Assembly (NCBI RefSeq): GCF_012395185.1
Contig: NZ_JAAZTU010000035.1
Coordinates: forward strand, 1-42,141
DNA from: Vibrio aestuarianus
Lineage (GTDB): Bacteria > Pseudomonadota > Gammaproteobacteria > Enterobacterales > Vibrionaceae
Length of the DNA: 42,141 nucleotides
Direction: 5' to 3'
A program made the position numbers and the translations under genes. Shown piece after piece: positions 36,130 through 42,141 of this stretch. Within the stretch, counting starts at the first letter, position 1. Every line of letters begins with the position of its first letter. The notes beneath the pieces were generated by a model. It did not search any database. It was not told the DNA's origin and saw only the letters and a list, made by a program, of their open reading frames with translations.

Positions 36130-36888
36130 GTGTTGGGTGTAAAGAATCAAATTCATATCAAAAAAACGAGTATGGTTTTGTTGGCGTTGTTTGCCTTATT
36201 GTTAATTCCTATATCATATGCTGGTTTGCTGATTGATTTGACTGCACCGGTTAATGAGCAGTTAGGTGCGTTTTTTACTTATTTAACCGATTCAGCAGGT
36301 TGGCAGGGTTTTGGTTTGACTTTAGTGACGCTGGCTTTTGTAGTCACACGTACTAGGTGTTCCAAGAAAATGATGCTTAATCGAGTACTTCAGCTTGGCT
36401 TACTGCTTGTAATTGGTATGGGTGCGAAAACTGGCTTAAAACACTTAACGGAAAGTCCGCGGCCCTATACGCAATTAATGACCCAGCAACTGCTTATTCC
36501 AAACCCAGAGCATTTTTATAAATTGGATGCGGTACAAAAAGCGCAGGTTATTGAAAGCGTTTCGAGCCGAGTTAGTGAGTGGCGTTTGCGTCATTGGCAG
36601 GGGGAAAAAGATTACTCATTTCCATCTGGACACACCATCTTTGCCGCTATTTGTTTAGCCTTTTTCGGTGGATTGTTGGTTGAACAAAAACGTTATCTAT
36701 TTGCGGCTGGTTTAATGTTGTGGGCGTGTGGTGTTGCGTTTAGCCGGCTGTGGCTAGGGATGCATCGACCGATCGATTTATATGGTTCTTTGTTATTTGT
36801 TAGTGTCATCTACCTGCTTGTACCGCAGTACTATCCACTTGATCACTCTAAACTGAAGCCAATATTGAATCGATTTCATTTGTGCTAA
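36130..36888 (+). CDS. pgpB: PAP2 family membrane phosphatase (PgpB-like)
   Basis: About 252 residues. The frame is open from 36031, but the upstream part runs out of the repeat; I favour GTG 36130 with GGTGAG just before it (GTG 36118 and 36121 and ATG 36172 are alternatives). Membrane helices and the three PAP2 motifs are seen: K-x6-RP as KHLTESPRPY, PSGHT in the middle, and SRLWLGMHRPID with the catalytic His. The large loop between motifs 1 and 2 is as in E. coli PgpB, which removes phosphate from phosphatidylglycerophosphate and undecaprenyl diphosphate at the periplasmic face of the inner membrane. Followed by a terminator shared with the convergent DUF445 gene. Confidence 0.88.
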   Translation: MLGVKNQIHIKKTSMVLLALFALLLIPISYAGLLIDLTAPVNEQLGAFFTYLTDSAGWQGFGLTLVTLAFVVTRTRCSKKMMLNRVLQLGLLLVIGMGAKTGLKHLTESPRPYTQLMTQQLLIPNPEHFYKLDAVQKAQVIESVSSRVSEWRLRHWQGEKDYSFPSGHTIFAAICLAFFGGLLVEQKRYLFAAGLMLWACGVAFSRLWLGMHRPIDLYGSLLFVSVIYLLVPQYYPLDHSKLKPILNRFHLC

Positions 36889-36944
36889 AGACCAAAGTCA
36901 AAGTGATAAGTTGCGCTTAAAAAAATAACTAACCGAGATAAAAG

Positions 36945-36974
36945 AAGCCAGCACGTTTGATGCTGGCTTTTTAC
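36945..36974. terminator. Bidirectional terminator between pgpB and the DUF445 gene
   Basis: 9-bp stem AAGCCAGCA/TGCTGGCTT, 7-nt loop, with T5 on the plus strand and T-rich sequence on the minus strand as well. It lies between convergent genes. Confidence 0.9.
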
Positions 36975-36986
36975 ATATTGAGGTAG

Positions 36987-37691
36987 TTAAGCAAAGAATG
37001 AAGATATTACACCAATTAAACCGCCGAAGACGCCGCCCCACACTACGAGCCAACCAAGGTGCTGCTTGATCATTTTTTGCACCATTTCTTTGACCAATTT
37101 AGGGGTAAGTTCATTCAATCGTTGATCGATGATGTTTTCAATGTTGGCTTTAATTTCTTCCATCATCGCTGGGGATTCAAACTGTTCTTTTAATGCTTGC
37201 TTAACACTCTCACTTTGGCTGATTTCAACCACAGACTGCTGCATTTTTTCTACAAAAGGTTGTTTTAATGGCTGTAGTGCTTCAGTACCGCCAAACATCG
37301 CCAGCATGCCACCAAACGACGACTGTGCAATGACTTCAACTAATGAATCAAAGGTTGGGTTGAAATCAACTTTGGCGATCACAGGTTCTAGGTTGAGTGT
37401 TTTACTGCCGGTCATTTCTTTATTTAGGAAACGATCAATGTTGGACTCAGTGAAAAACTGTTCCATCATCAGGTTTTTTATTGCCGCTTTGAACTCTTCA
37501 AAACGCGCAGGAATGACCCCAGAGCCATACAATCCCGGTACTTTTTCAAACAGCATGTGAATGGCCAGCCAGTTGGTAATGGCTCCAGAGAAAGCAAAAA
37601 GGCCGGCGTATAACGCGATTTGGTTGTCCAACTGGTAACCTGCGCCCAATAACACAAGCGCAATAATATTGGTAACTAAGCTCTTATTCAT
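36987..37691 (-). CDS. DUF445 family membrane protein
   Basis: 234 residues. Two N-terminal hydrophobic helices with NIIALVLLGAGYQLD and GAITNWLAIHMLFEKVPGLYGSGVIPARFEEFKAAI (the G-A-I-T-N-x-x-A-x-x-M-L-F-x-P signature of DUF445), a long helical region (about 60-205), and a C-terminal membrane helix (HLGWLVVWGGVFGGLIGVISSFF). Inner-membrane protein of unknown function. It follows the ABC exporter gene on the same strand after 98 bp containing a GC-rich hairpin. Confidence 0.92.
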   Translation of the reverse strand: MNKSLVTNIIALVLLGAGYQLDNQIALYAGLFAFSGAITNWLAIHMLFEKVPGLYGSGVIPARFEEFKAAIKNLMMEQFFTESNIDRFLNKEMTGSKTLNLEPVIAKVDFNPTFDSLVEVIAQSSFGGMLAMFGGTEALQPLKQPFVEKMQQSVVEISQSESVKQALKEQFESPAMMEEIKANIENIIDQRLNELTPKLVKEMVQKMIKQHLGWLVVWGGVFGGLIGVISSFFA

Positions 37692-37758
37692 GATCCGATT
37701 CTAATGAAGTGAGATTGATTGATGCGAATTCTAAGGAAAAATAGCGCAATGGGGAAGC

Positions 37759-37782
37759 GTCAGCGAAGCAAGCCTCGCTGAC
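37759..37782 (-). terminator. GC-rich hairpin after the ABC exporter gene
   Basis: Perfect 8-bp stem GTCAGCGA/TCGCTGAC with an 8-nt loop, 8 bp after the exporter stop on the minus strand. No clear T run follows, so termination may be partial and the DUF445 gene could be reached by read-through. Confidence 0.45.
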
Positions 37783-37789
37783 TTAAGGT

Positions 37790-39640
37790 TTATGCTACTT
37801 CGTTATTCTCGTCGTCACAGCCAATAAAACCGCCAGTTTGATGCGCCCAAAGGTGAGCATAAATGCCGTTTTGAGCGATCAGCTCTTGGTGAGTGCCTTG
37901 TTCGAGAATGTTGCCTTTATCGAGAACGATCAAGCGATCCATCGCGGCAATGGTTGACAGACGGTGAGCGATGGCAATCACGGTTTTGCCTTGCATCAGC
38001 TCATTCAAGCTCTCTTGGATGGCGGCTTCTACTTCTGAATCTAGAGCTGAAGTGGCCTCATCCAAAATCAACAATGGCGCATCTTTCAATAACACACGAG
38101 AAATCGCAATACGCTGGCGTTGTCCCCCAGAAAGTTTTACACCACGTTCACCTACTTGCGCGTCATAACCCACGTTACCAAATGGGTCGGTTAGGGTTTC
38201 TATGAACTCATGGGCATGTGCTTGTTTGGTCGCTTGAATCAATTGCTCTTCACTGGCTTCGGGGTTGCCATACAAAATATTGTCGCGAATTGAGCGATGT
38301 AACAGAGATGTATCTTGTGTCACCATGCCAATTTTACTGCGTAGTGAATCTTGGGTTACTTGATCAATGGCTTGACCATCAATCTTAATTTGGCCGCTTT
38401 CTACATCATGAAAACGCATCAGCAAATTAACTAAGGTGGATTTCCCCGCACCTGAACGCCCAACCAGACCGACTTTTTCTCCGGGCTTGATATTGAGCGT
38501 TAAGTTACTGATCACTCCTTTGTTTTCACCATAATGAAAACTAACATCGTCAAACTCGATCCCACCATTTTGTACCACCAAAGGTTTGGCGTTTGGTTTA
38601 TCTTGGATTGAAATGGGTTTCGACAGGGTTTTCATACCATCAACAACCGTTCCCATATTTTCAAACAGAGCACCGACTTCCCACATGATCCATTTCGACA
38701 TGCCGTTGATACGCAGTGCGAGGCTGATAGCAATAGCGATTGCACCAATGCTGATTGCACTGGTCATCCATAGGTAAATCGATACCGCAGAAATGACAAA
38801 AACCAGAATATAGTTTGCTAGCTCAACACACAGATTAAAGCCAGTCACTAAGCGCATTTGACGGTTTACGGTATCTAAGAAACTTTCCATGCCTTGCTCG
38901 GCATACTCAGTTTCACGGCGGCTATGAGAGAACAGTTTAACGGTCGCAATGTTGGTGTAGCTATCGACGATACGCCCAGTCATGGTCGAGCGTGCATCGG
39001 CTTGCTCAGATGCTACTTTTTTCAGTTTGGGCACAAAATGGAGCTGAATACAGATATAAACGGCGAGCCAAGCCAGCATTGGCATCATTAAGCGCCAATC
39101 AGCTTGTGCAAGTATCACTACAATGGCGGTGAAATAGACGGAAACATAAACAAAAACATCAAGTGTTTTCATCACCGTTTCCCGAATCGATAACGCCGTT
39201 TGCATCACCTTTGTTGCGATTCGCCCGGCAAAATCATCTTGATAGAACGAAAGACTTTGCTTGAGCAAATAACGGTGCGCCAACCATCGAATGGACATTG
39301 GGTAGTTACCCAACATAGTTTGGTGAATAAGCAACGAATATAGGCCAATCAAGAGCGGCATGATAACCAACAACAATATTGAAAGGCCAATCAGCGTACT
39401 GCTGTTGTCGGCTAAAAAAGTTTCAGGGTTGCTGGTAGAGAGCCAATCAACCAATTTGCCCATAAAGCCAAACAGCGACACTTCAACAACTGCAATAATC
39501 GTGCTTAGCAGTGTCATAACAATCAATGGCTTTTCAAAACCACGTGTGTAATAGCGACAAAATGCCCACAGAGTATTAGGCGGCTGCTGTGGTTCCTCTT
39601 TTGGGAAGGCTTGGGTAAAGCTTTCAAATTTCTTATACAT
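37790..39640 (-). CDS. ABC exporter, fused membrane and ATPase domains (MsbA/multidrug type)
   Basis: 616 residues, AAGGA before the ATG. The N-terminal half (about 35-320) has six membrane helices of a type IV exporter domain; the C-terminal half carries the ATPase with Walker A GRSGAGKST (394-402), Q-loop GMVTQDTSLLHRSIRDNILYG, signature LSGGQRQRIAISR, Walker B/D-loop LLILDEATSALD and switch His in IAHRLSTIA. It forms a homodimer, or a heterodimer with a partner not seen here, in the inner membrane and expels hydrophobic compounds or lipids. Both nucleotide-site motifs are canonical, which suits a homodimer. Substrate unknown. Confidence 0.94.
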   Translation of the reverse strand: MYKKFESFTQAFPKEEPQQPPNTLWAFCRYYTRGFEKPLIVMTLLSTIIAVVEVSLFGFMGKLVDWLSTSNPETFLADNSSTLIGLSILLLVIMPLLIGLYSLLIHQTMLGNYPMSIRWLAHRYLLKQSLSFYQDDFAGRIATKVMQTALSIRETVMKTLDVFVYVSVYFTAIVVILAQADWRLMMPMLAWLAVYICIQLHFVPKLKKVASEQADARSTMTGRIVDSYTNIATVKLFSHSRRETEYAEQGMESFLDTVNRQMRLVTGFNLCVELANYILVFVISAVSIYLWMTSAISIGAIAIAISLALRINGMSKWIMWEVGALFENMGTVVDGMKTLSKPISIQDKPNAKPLVVQNGGIEFDDVSFHYGENKGVISNLTLNIKPGEKVGLVGRSGAGKSTLVNLLMRFHDVESGQIKIDGQAIDQVTQDSLRSKIGMVTQDTSLLHRSIRDNILYGNPEASEEQLIQATKQAHAHEFIETLTDPFGNVGYDAQVGERGVKLSGGQRQRIAISRVLLKDAPLLILDEATSALDSEVEAAIQESLNELMQGKTVIAIAHRLSTIAAMDRLIVLDKGNILEQGTHQELIAQNGIYAHLWAHQTGGFIGCDDENNEVA

Positions 39641-39803
39641 CGAAAATCCTTATGCCAATTCTCGCTAAAATGTGTGAGACCAAAAGCCTAAAGTGCGAGG
39701 ATCAGACGTTGAATTCCAGTGAACTGGAAGAGATAGATAATTCGAACAGAAGTATAACGAAATCACCACATAAATGGCGGATTAGTTTTGATACCCCCCT
39801 CGT

Positions 39804-39820
39804 TTATACCCAAACAACTT
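39804..39820 (-). repeat. End fragment of the MITE-like repeat
   Basis: TTATACCCAAACAACTT matches the inverted outer end of the 35887-36017 element in 16 of 17 bases. Nothing further inward is conserved. Confidence 0.6.
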
Positions 39821-39971
39821 AATGAGCACCGAGCACTGAATATTCTTTGCATATTCCATGCATATTTTTGAGTGGCGCCCCGTTTTGGCAGTAATTATTG
39901 CTGATAAATTTGTAATTTCCAGAAAAAGAGTAAAGTTAAACCGATGAAATAATCATAAAATCAGCAAATCT

Positions 39972-40007
39972 TTACTTAACATTATGTTTACAATTCAAGT
40001 TAAGTAA
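39972..40007. promoter_or_regulatory. Inverted repeat just before the ctlX start
   Basis: Arms TTACTTAAC and GTTAAGTAA with 18 bases between them; the right arm ends 5 bases before the AAGGA ribosome site, so it could be an operator or a leader hairpin. Confidence 0.45.
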
Positions 40008-40025
40008 GTGGAAAGGATAAGTTCT

Positions 40026-41006
40026 ATGATGTTACAAGGACAATTGCTCTCACAGCCAGAATTGAAAAACGTACAAAACGCTAATTGCGTTGTGATGGTG
40101 CCACCAAAAGAGTTCAAGTTTAATGCACAAACCGCGCAAGATAATGAGTTTCAGCATCAAGTATCGCTAACAACAGCGCAAGTTCGTGAGCTTGCAATGG
40201 CCGAATTTAGAACGATGGTTGATTCATTGCGTAGCGAAGGTGTGCAGGTGGTCGAGTTTGATTATCCACTTTCCGAGCAGGAGACTCCAGATGCGGTTTT
40301 TCCTAATAACTGGTTCAGTACCACTGCTGATGGCAAGTTATTTTCTTTCCCAATGGCGTGTAAAAATCGTCAGCATGAGGTGAGGCCTAAAGCGCTTATT
40401 GAGGCGTTAAAATATGCCGGAAGAGTGGTGTCAGCACAAGATTCGTTACTTGATTATCAAGACAGCAACGCGTATCTCGAAAGTACCGGTGTGATGGTGA
40501 TGGATCATAGTAACAGGACGATTTATGCTGCTTTGTCGCAACGTTGTGACCGTGAAGTGTTAGAAGATTATGCCAATCGAATCGGTTATCCGCGGGTTGT
40601 TTCGTTCCAAACGGCTTTGCCTTCAGGGCAACCGGTTTACCACACTAACGTGATGATGGCGGTAGGTGAAAACTTCTGCGTTATTTGTGATGAAGTGATT
40701 CCAGAATTTGAACGTCGATTTGTTGTGAAATCACTGGCGAAAGACAAGCAGGTTATTTCTATTTCATTGGATCAGATGAACCGTTTCTGCGGCAATATTT
40801 TGCAATTAGAGACTGTTAATGGTGATAAAGTGATTGCGATGTCGAAATCTGCCTTTGATGCTTTTTCTCCAGCGCAACGCTCACAGCTTGCGAGCCATGG
40901 TAAATTGTTGCCTTTTAACGTCAAAACGATTGAAAATATCGGTGGTGGTTCAGTGAGATGTATGCTCGGAGAGGTATTCTTGCCGCCTAGCTGCAACTCC
41001 AAGTAG
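40026..41006 (+). CDS. ctlX: CtlX-type amidinohydrolase (citrulline/dimethylarginine hydrolase family)
   Basis: 326 residues from ATG 40026, with AAAGGA 9 bp upstream (GTG 40008 and ATG 40029 also in frame). It belongs to the guanidino-group-modifying superfamily (arginine deiminase, DDAH); CtlX members are annotated as citrulline utilisation hydrolases. Marks: MVPPKEFKFN and the arginine-site segment TPDAVFPNNWFST (about 83-95), Tyr205-His206-Thr-Asn208 with the catalytic His, and GGGSVRCMLGE with the catalytic Cys312. The exact substrate among citrulline, dimethylarginine and arginine is not proven by sequence. The last eight residues (LPPSCNSK) and the stop codon are encoded by a copy of the Vibrio intergenic repeat, so the C-terminus has probably been altered by the repeat's arrival. 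Confidence 0.88.
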   Translation: MMLQGQLLSQPELKNVQNANCVVMVPPKEFKFNAQTAQDNEFQHQVSLTTAQVRELAMAEFRTMVDSLRSEGVQVVEFDYPLSEQETPDAVFPNNWFSTTADGKLFSFPMACKNRQHEVRPKALIEALKYAGRVVSAQDSLLDYQDSNAYLESTGVMVMDHSNRTIYAALSQRCDREVLEDYANRIGYPRVVSFQTALPSGQPVYHTNVMMAVGENFCVICDEVIPEFERRFVVKSLAKDKQVISISLDQMNRFCGNILQLETVNGDKVIAMSKSAFDAFSPAQRSQLASHGKLLPFNVKTIENIGGGSVRCMLGEVFLPPSCNSK

Positions 41007-41017
41007 TTTGGGTATAA
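40980..41017 (+). repeat. Half copy of the MITE-like repeat, overlapping the ctlX 3' end
   Basis: 38 bases identical to 35981-36018 except for one G/C difference. The first 27 bases are inside the ctlX reading frame and supply its last residues and TAG stop. Confidence 0.85.
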
Positions 41018-41042
41018 CTCATTCTTTTTATTTACTAATAAA

Positions 41043-41450
41043 TTACCTGTGGATGAAAAACTTGTTGCAATTTTTACATTTATAACCATGTTTGAATGGA
41101 AATAACGGAAAACCAATAAGAATGAAAATAGCAAAAGCAAGAGACTTACCCTTTGTGAATATTACTACTTCATCACTATTACAGTCGTCGCAGCTGGCGT
41201 TGTCATTCCCACTGTTGTCTGAAAATACAGCATCAACGTCATTTGAATAATCATGTGCCAGTATGGTGTTTGCTTTATCAAAATCCTGTTCAAATACCCA
41301 CAGCTTTACGCCTCCTATTGCATCAGAGTAGAGCCACTGAGAATTTATGGTGTGTTCATCAGTTAAATGACAATCGATACCAAAAGAATGAAGCTTAGCT
41401 TTTGCTATATATGCCTCATGCGTAAAGGAATATCTAGAAACAATAAGCAT
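41043..41450 (-). CDS. DUF2007 (putative signal-transducing) protein with split zinc ribbon and membrane segment
   Basis: 135 residues. Residues 1-70 fit DUF2007: VSRYSFTHEAYIAKAKLHSFGIDCHLTDE, then GGVKLWVFEQDFDKANTIL, a small alpha/beta domain named as a putative prokaryotic signal transducer. It continues with a zinc-ribbon pair CDDC (about 87-90) and CKNC near the end, the two halves separated by a hydrophobic segment (SLAFAIFILIGFPLFPF) that may dip into the membrane. Function unknown. It begins 3 bp after the stop of the exported-protein gene, so the two are one unit. Both are AT-rich compared with the rest of the window. Confidence 0.78.
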   Translation of the reverse strand: MLIVSRYSFTHEAYIAKAKLHSFGIDCHLTDEHTINSQWLYSDAIGGVKLWVFEQDFDKANTILAHDYSNDVDAVFSDNSGNDNASCDDCNSDEVVIFTKGKSLAFAIFILIGFPLFPFKHGYKCKNCNKFFIHR

Positions 41451-41453
41451 TGT

Positions 41454-42086
41454 CTAACAGATCATGATTACTACAGAAGACCCAAAAGGGCTTCCATAAT
41501 GAGAGGTGCTAACATCAGCAACATCATTGGACGTTAGGATATTAATGGCGCCGTTGAAGTTATTTTCATGCCACCTATTGTTATAATACCTGACTTTAGA
41601 GTCTACTCTTGTATCTCCGTGAATCGTTACTGATATGTTATACACAGTCCATCCTACATGATTTGCAATGACCGACCAAGGACTCCAAGTTAGTGGTGGT
41701 GCATACCCTCCCCAACGTTGGCAAGAACGGTCGTCCAAATTATCCATATCATCGCGTACAGATTTGTCTATTTTGATAATTGCATCACCAGAGACTTCTA
41801 TCAATTCACACTCGGGGCCTGGTAAAATCGCATCTTCTGGAGGAGTGACACTTGGGTCACCATAAAAATCCGTTTCGGAACAATCTTTATAGATATAGTT
41901 GCCATGCTTATCTATGGTTTGATATTTACCGACAGACCTAAAAACTCGGCCATCTTGAGTAAATATCTCTTTGGTGAATTCATCTTGGTACATTGTTGAT
42001 AAATCTAATTCGCTATCGTTTGCGAAGGAATGAAATGGAATTGATATTATTAACGCTAACAATGGTGGTTGGATATGTTTATGCAT
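41454..42086 (-). CDS. Exported protein of unknown function
   Basis: 210 residues, ATG 42086 with AGGGGA about 8 bp upstream. A signal peptide is clear (MHKHIQPPLLALIISIPFHSFA, cut near residue 22). The mature protein is acidic in its first half (DEFTKEIFTQDGRVFRSVGK, PPEDAILPGPECELIEV) and polar, beta-rich and aromatic in the second (SCQRWGGYAPPLTWSPWSV, WTVYNISVTIHGDTRVD, YYNNRWHENNF). Four cysteines may form disulfides. I recognise no family. It precedes the DUF2007 gene by 3 bp. It could be a surface, envelope or toxin-like protein; there is no evidence to choose. Confidence 0.7.
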   Translation of the reverse strand: MHKHIQPPLLALIISIPFHSFANDSELDLSTMYQDEFTKEIFTQDGRVFRSVGKYQTIDKHGNYIYKDCSETDFYGDPSVTPPEDAILPGPECELIEVSGDAIIKIDKSVRDDMDNLDDRSCQRWGGYAPPLTWSPWSVIANHVGWTVYNISVTIHGDTRVDSKVRYYNNRWHENNFNGAINILTSNDVADVSTSHYGSPFGSSVVIMIC

Positions 42087-42141
42087 TAAAAAATCCCCTA
42101 CAAATTAAATATTCTATCCATTATTACTGATTACAATATAT

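Larger units (their letters stand above)
39641..40025. other. Divergent control region between ABC exporter and ctlX
   Basis: 385 bp without a gene. Contents: a 17-base fragment of the Vibrio repeat end (39804-39820), an AT-rich stretch with a repeated GCATATT (about 39849-39866), and a 9-bp inverted repeat (39972-39980 and 39999-40007) right before the ctlX ribosome site. Confidence 0.6.

Noticed and set aside
39835..39873. ArgR boxes upstream of ctlX (TGAATATTC and GCATATT repeats)
   Set aside because: Only one half-site matches the ArgR consensus and the spacing is wrong; AT-rich chance similarity is likely.
1..42141. CRISPR arrays, tRNA, rRNA or prophage genes
   Set aside because: No regularly spaced direct repeats, cloverleaf-like genes, rRNA sequence or phage structural genes were seen; the VgrG similarity to phage tails is explained by T6SS.

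Overview
The window reads as chromosomal DNA of a Vibrio, probably chromosome II and from a species close to V. cholerae. The order type VI secretion auxiliary cluster (vgrG, DUF4123 adaptor, large effector, immunity), VcINDY-like transporter, secreted GH18 chitinase, chemoreceptor and PhoX-type phosphatase recalls, from memory, the VCA0018-VCA0033 stretch of V. cholerae. The transporter carries its two Ser-Asn-Thr sodium-site motifs at residues 150-152 and 377-379, the VcINDY positions. The effector/immunity module and the place of the tryptophanase gene appear to differ from that reference. The species cannot be fixed from sequence alone.

Layout. 1-6.9 kb (+): end of vgrG, DUF4123 adaptor, a LysM-headed effector of about 1,230 codons broken by a one-base frameshift near 4800, and an overlapping lipoprotein gene that is the likely immunity gene. 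7.0-10.2 kb: MAPEG protein (+), then START-domain protein, acyltransferase 3 and AEC transporter (-). 10.4-15.5 kb (+): Fe-S photolyase/cryptochrome with an overlapping SDR gene, DUF2999 protein, alpha/beta hydrolase, dicarboxylate transporter. 15.6-20.9 kb: UPF0319 protein (-), tnaC-like leader and tnaA (+), four-module chitinase (+). 21.0-25.4 kb (+): a self-regulated GntR(YtrA)-ABC operon and a chemoreceptor. 25.7-31.5 kb: IclR regulator with a metal-site-degenerate arginase-fold protein (+), facing a 1,396-residue fused formate dehydrogenase (-). 31.8-36.9 kb: Tat-exported PhoX phosphatase (+), LysR regulator (-), TPP riboswitch with thiD (+), a MITE-like repeat, and a PgpB-type PAP2 phosphatase (+). 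37.0-42.1 kb: DUF445 protein and ABC exporter (-), CtlX-type amidinohydrolase (+), and an AT-rich pair of a DUF2007 protein and an unknown exported protein (-).

Genes that seem to work together: the T6SS module (spike, loader, toxin, immunity); acyltransferase with START protein; photolyase with SDR; tnaC leader with tnaA; GntR with ABC pump; IclR with pseudo-arginase; TPP riboswitch with thiD. No rRNA, tRNA, CRISPR array, intact insertion sequence or prophage was seen. The most informative oddities are the effector frameshift, the divergent TnaC-like leader without the usual arrest proline, the arginase pseudoenzyme, the all-in-one formate dehydrogenase, and an intergenic repeat that encodes the last residues and stop codon of ctlX.
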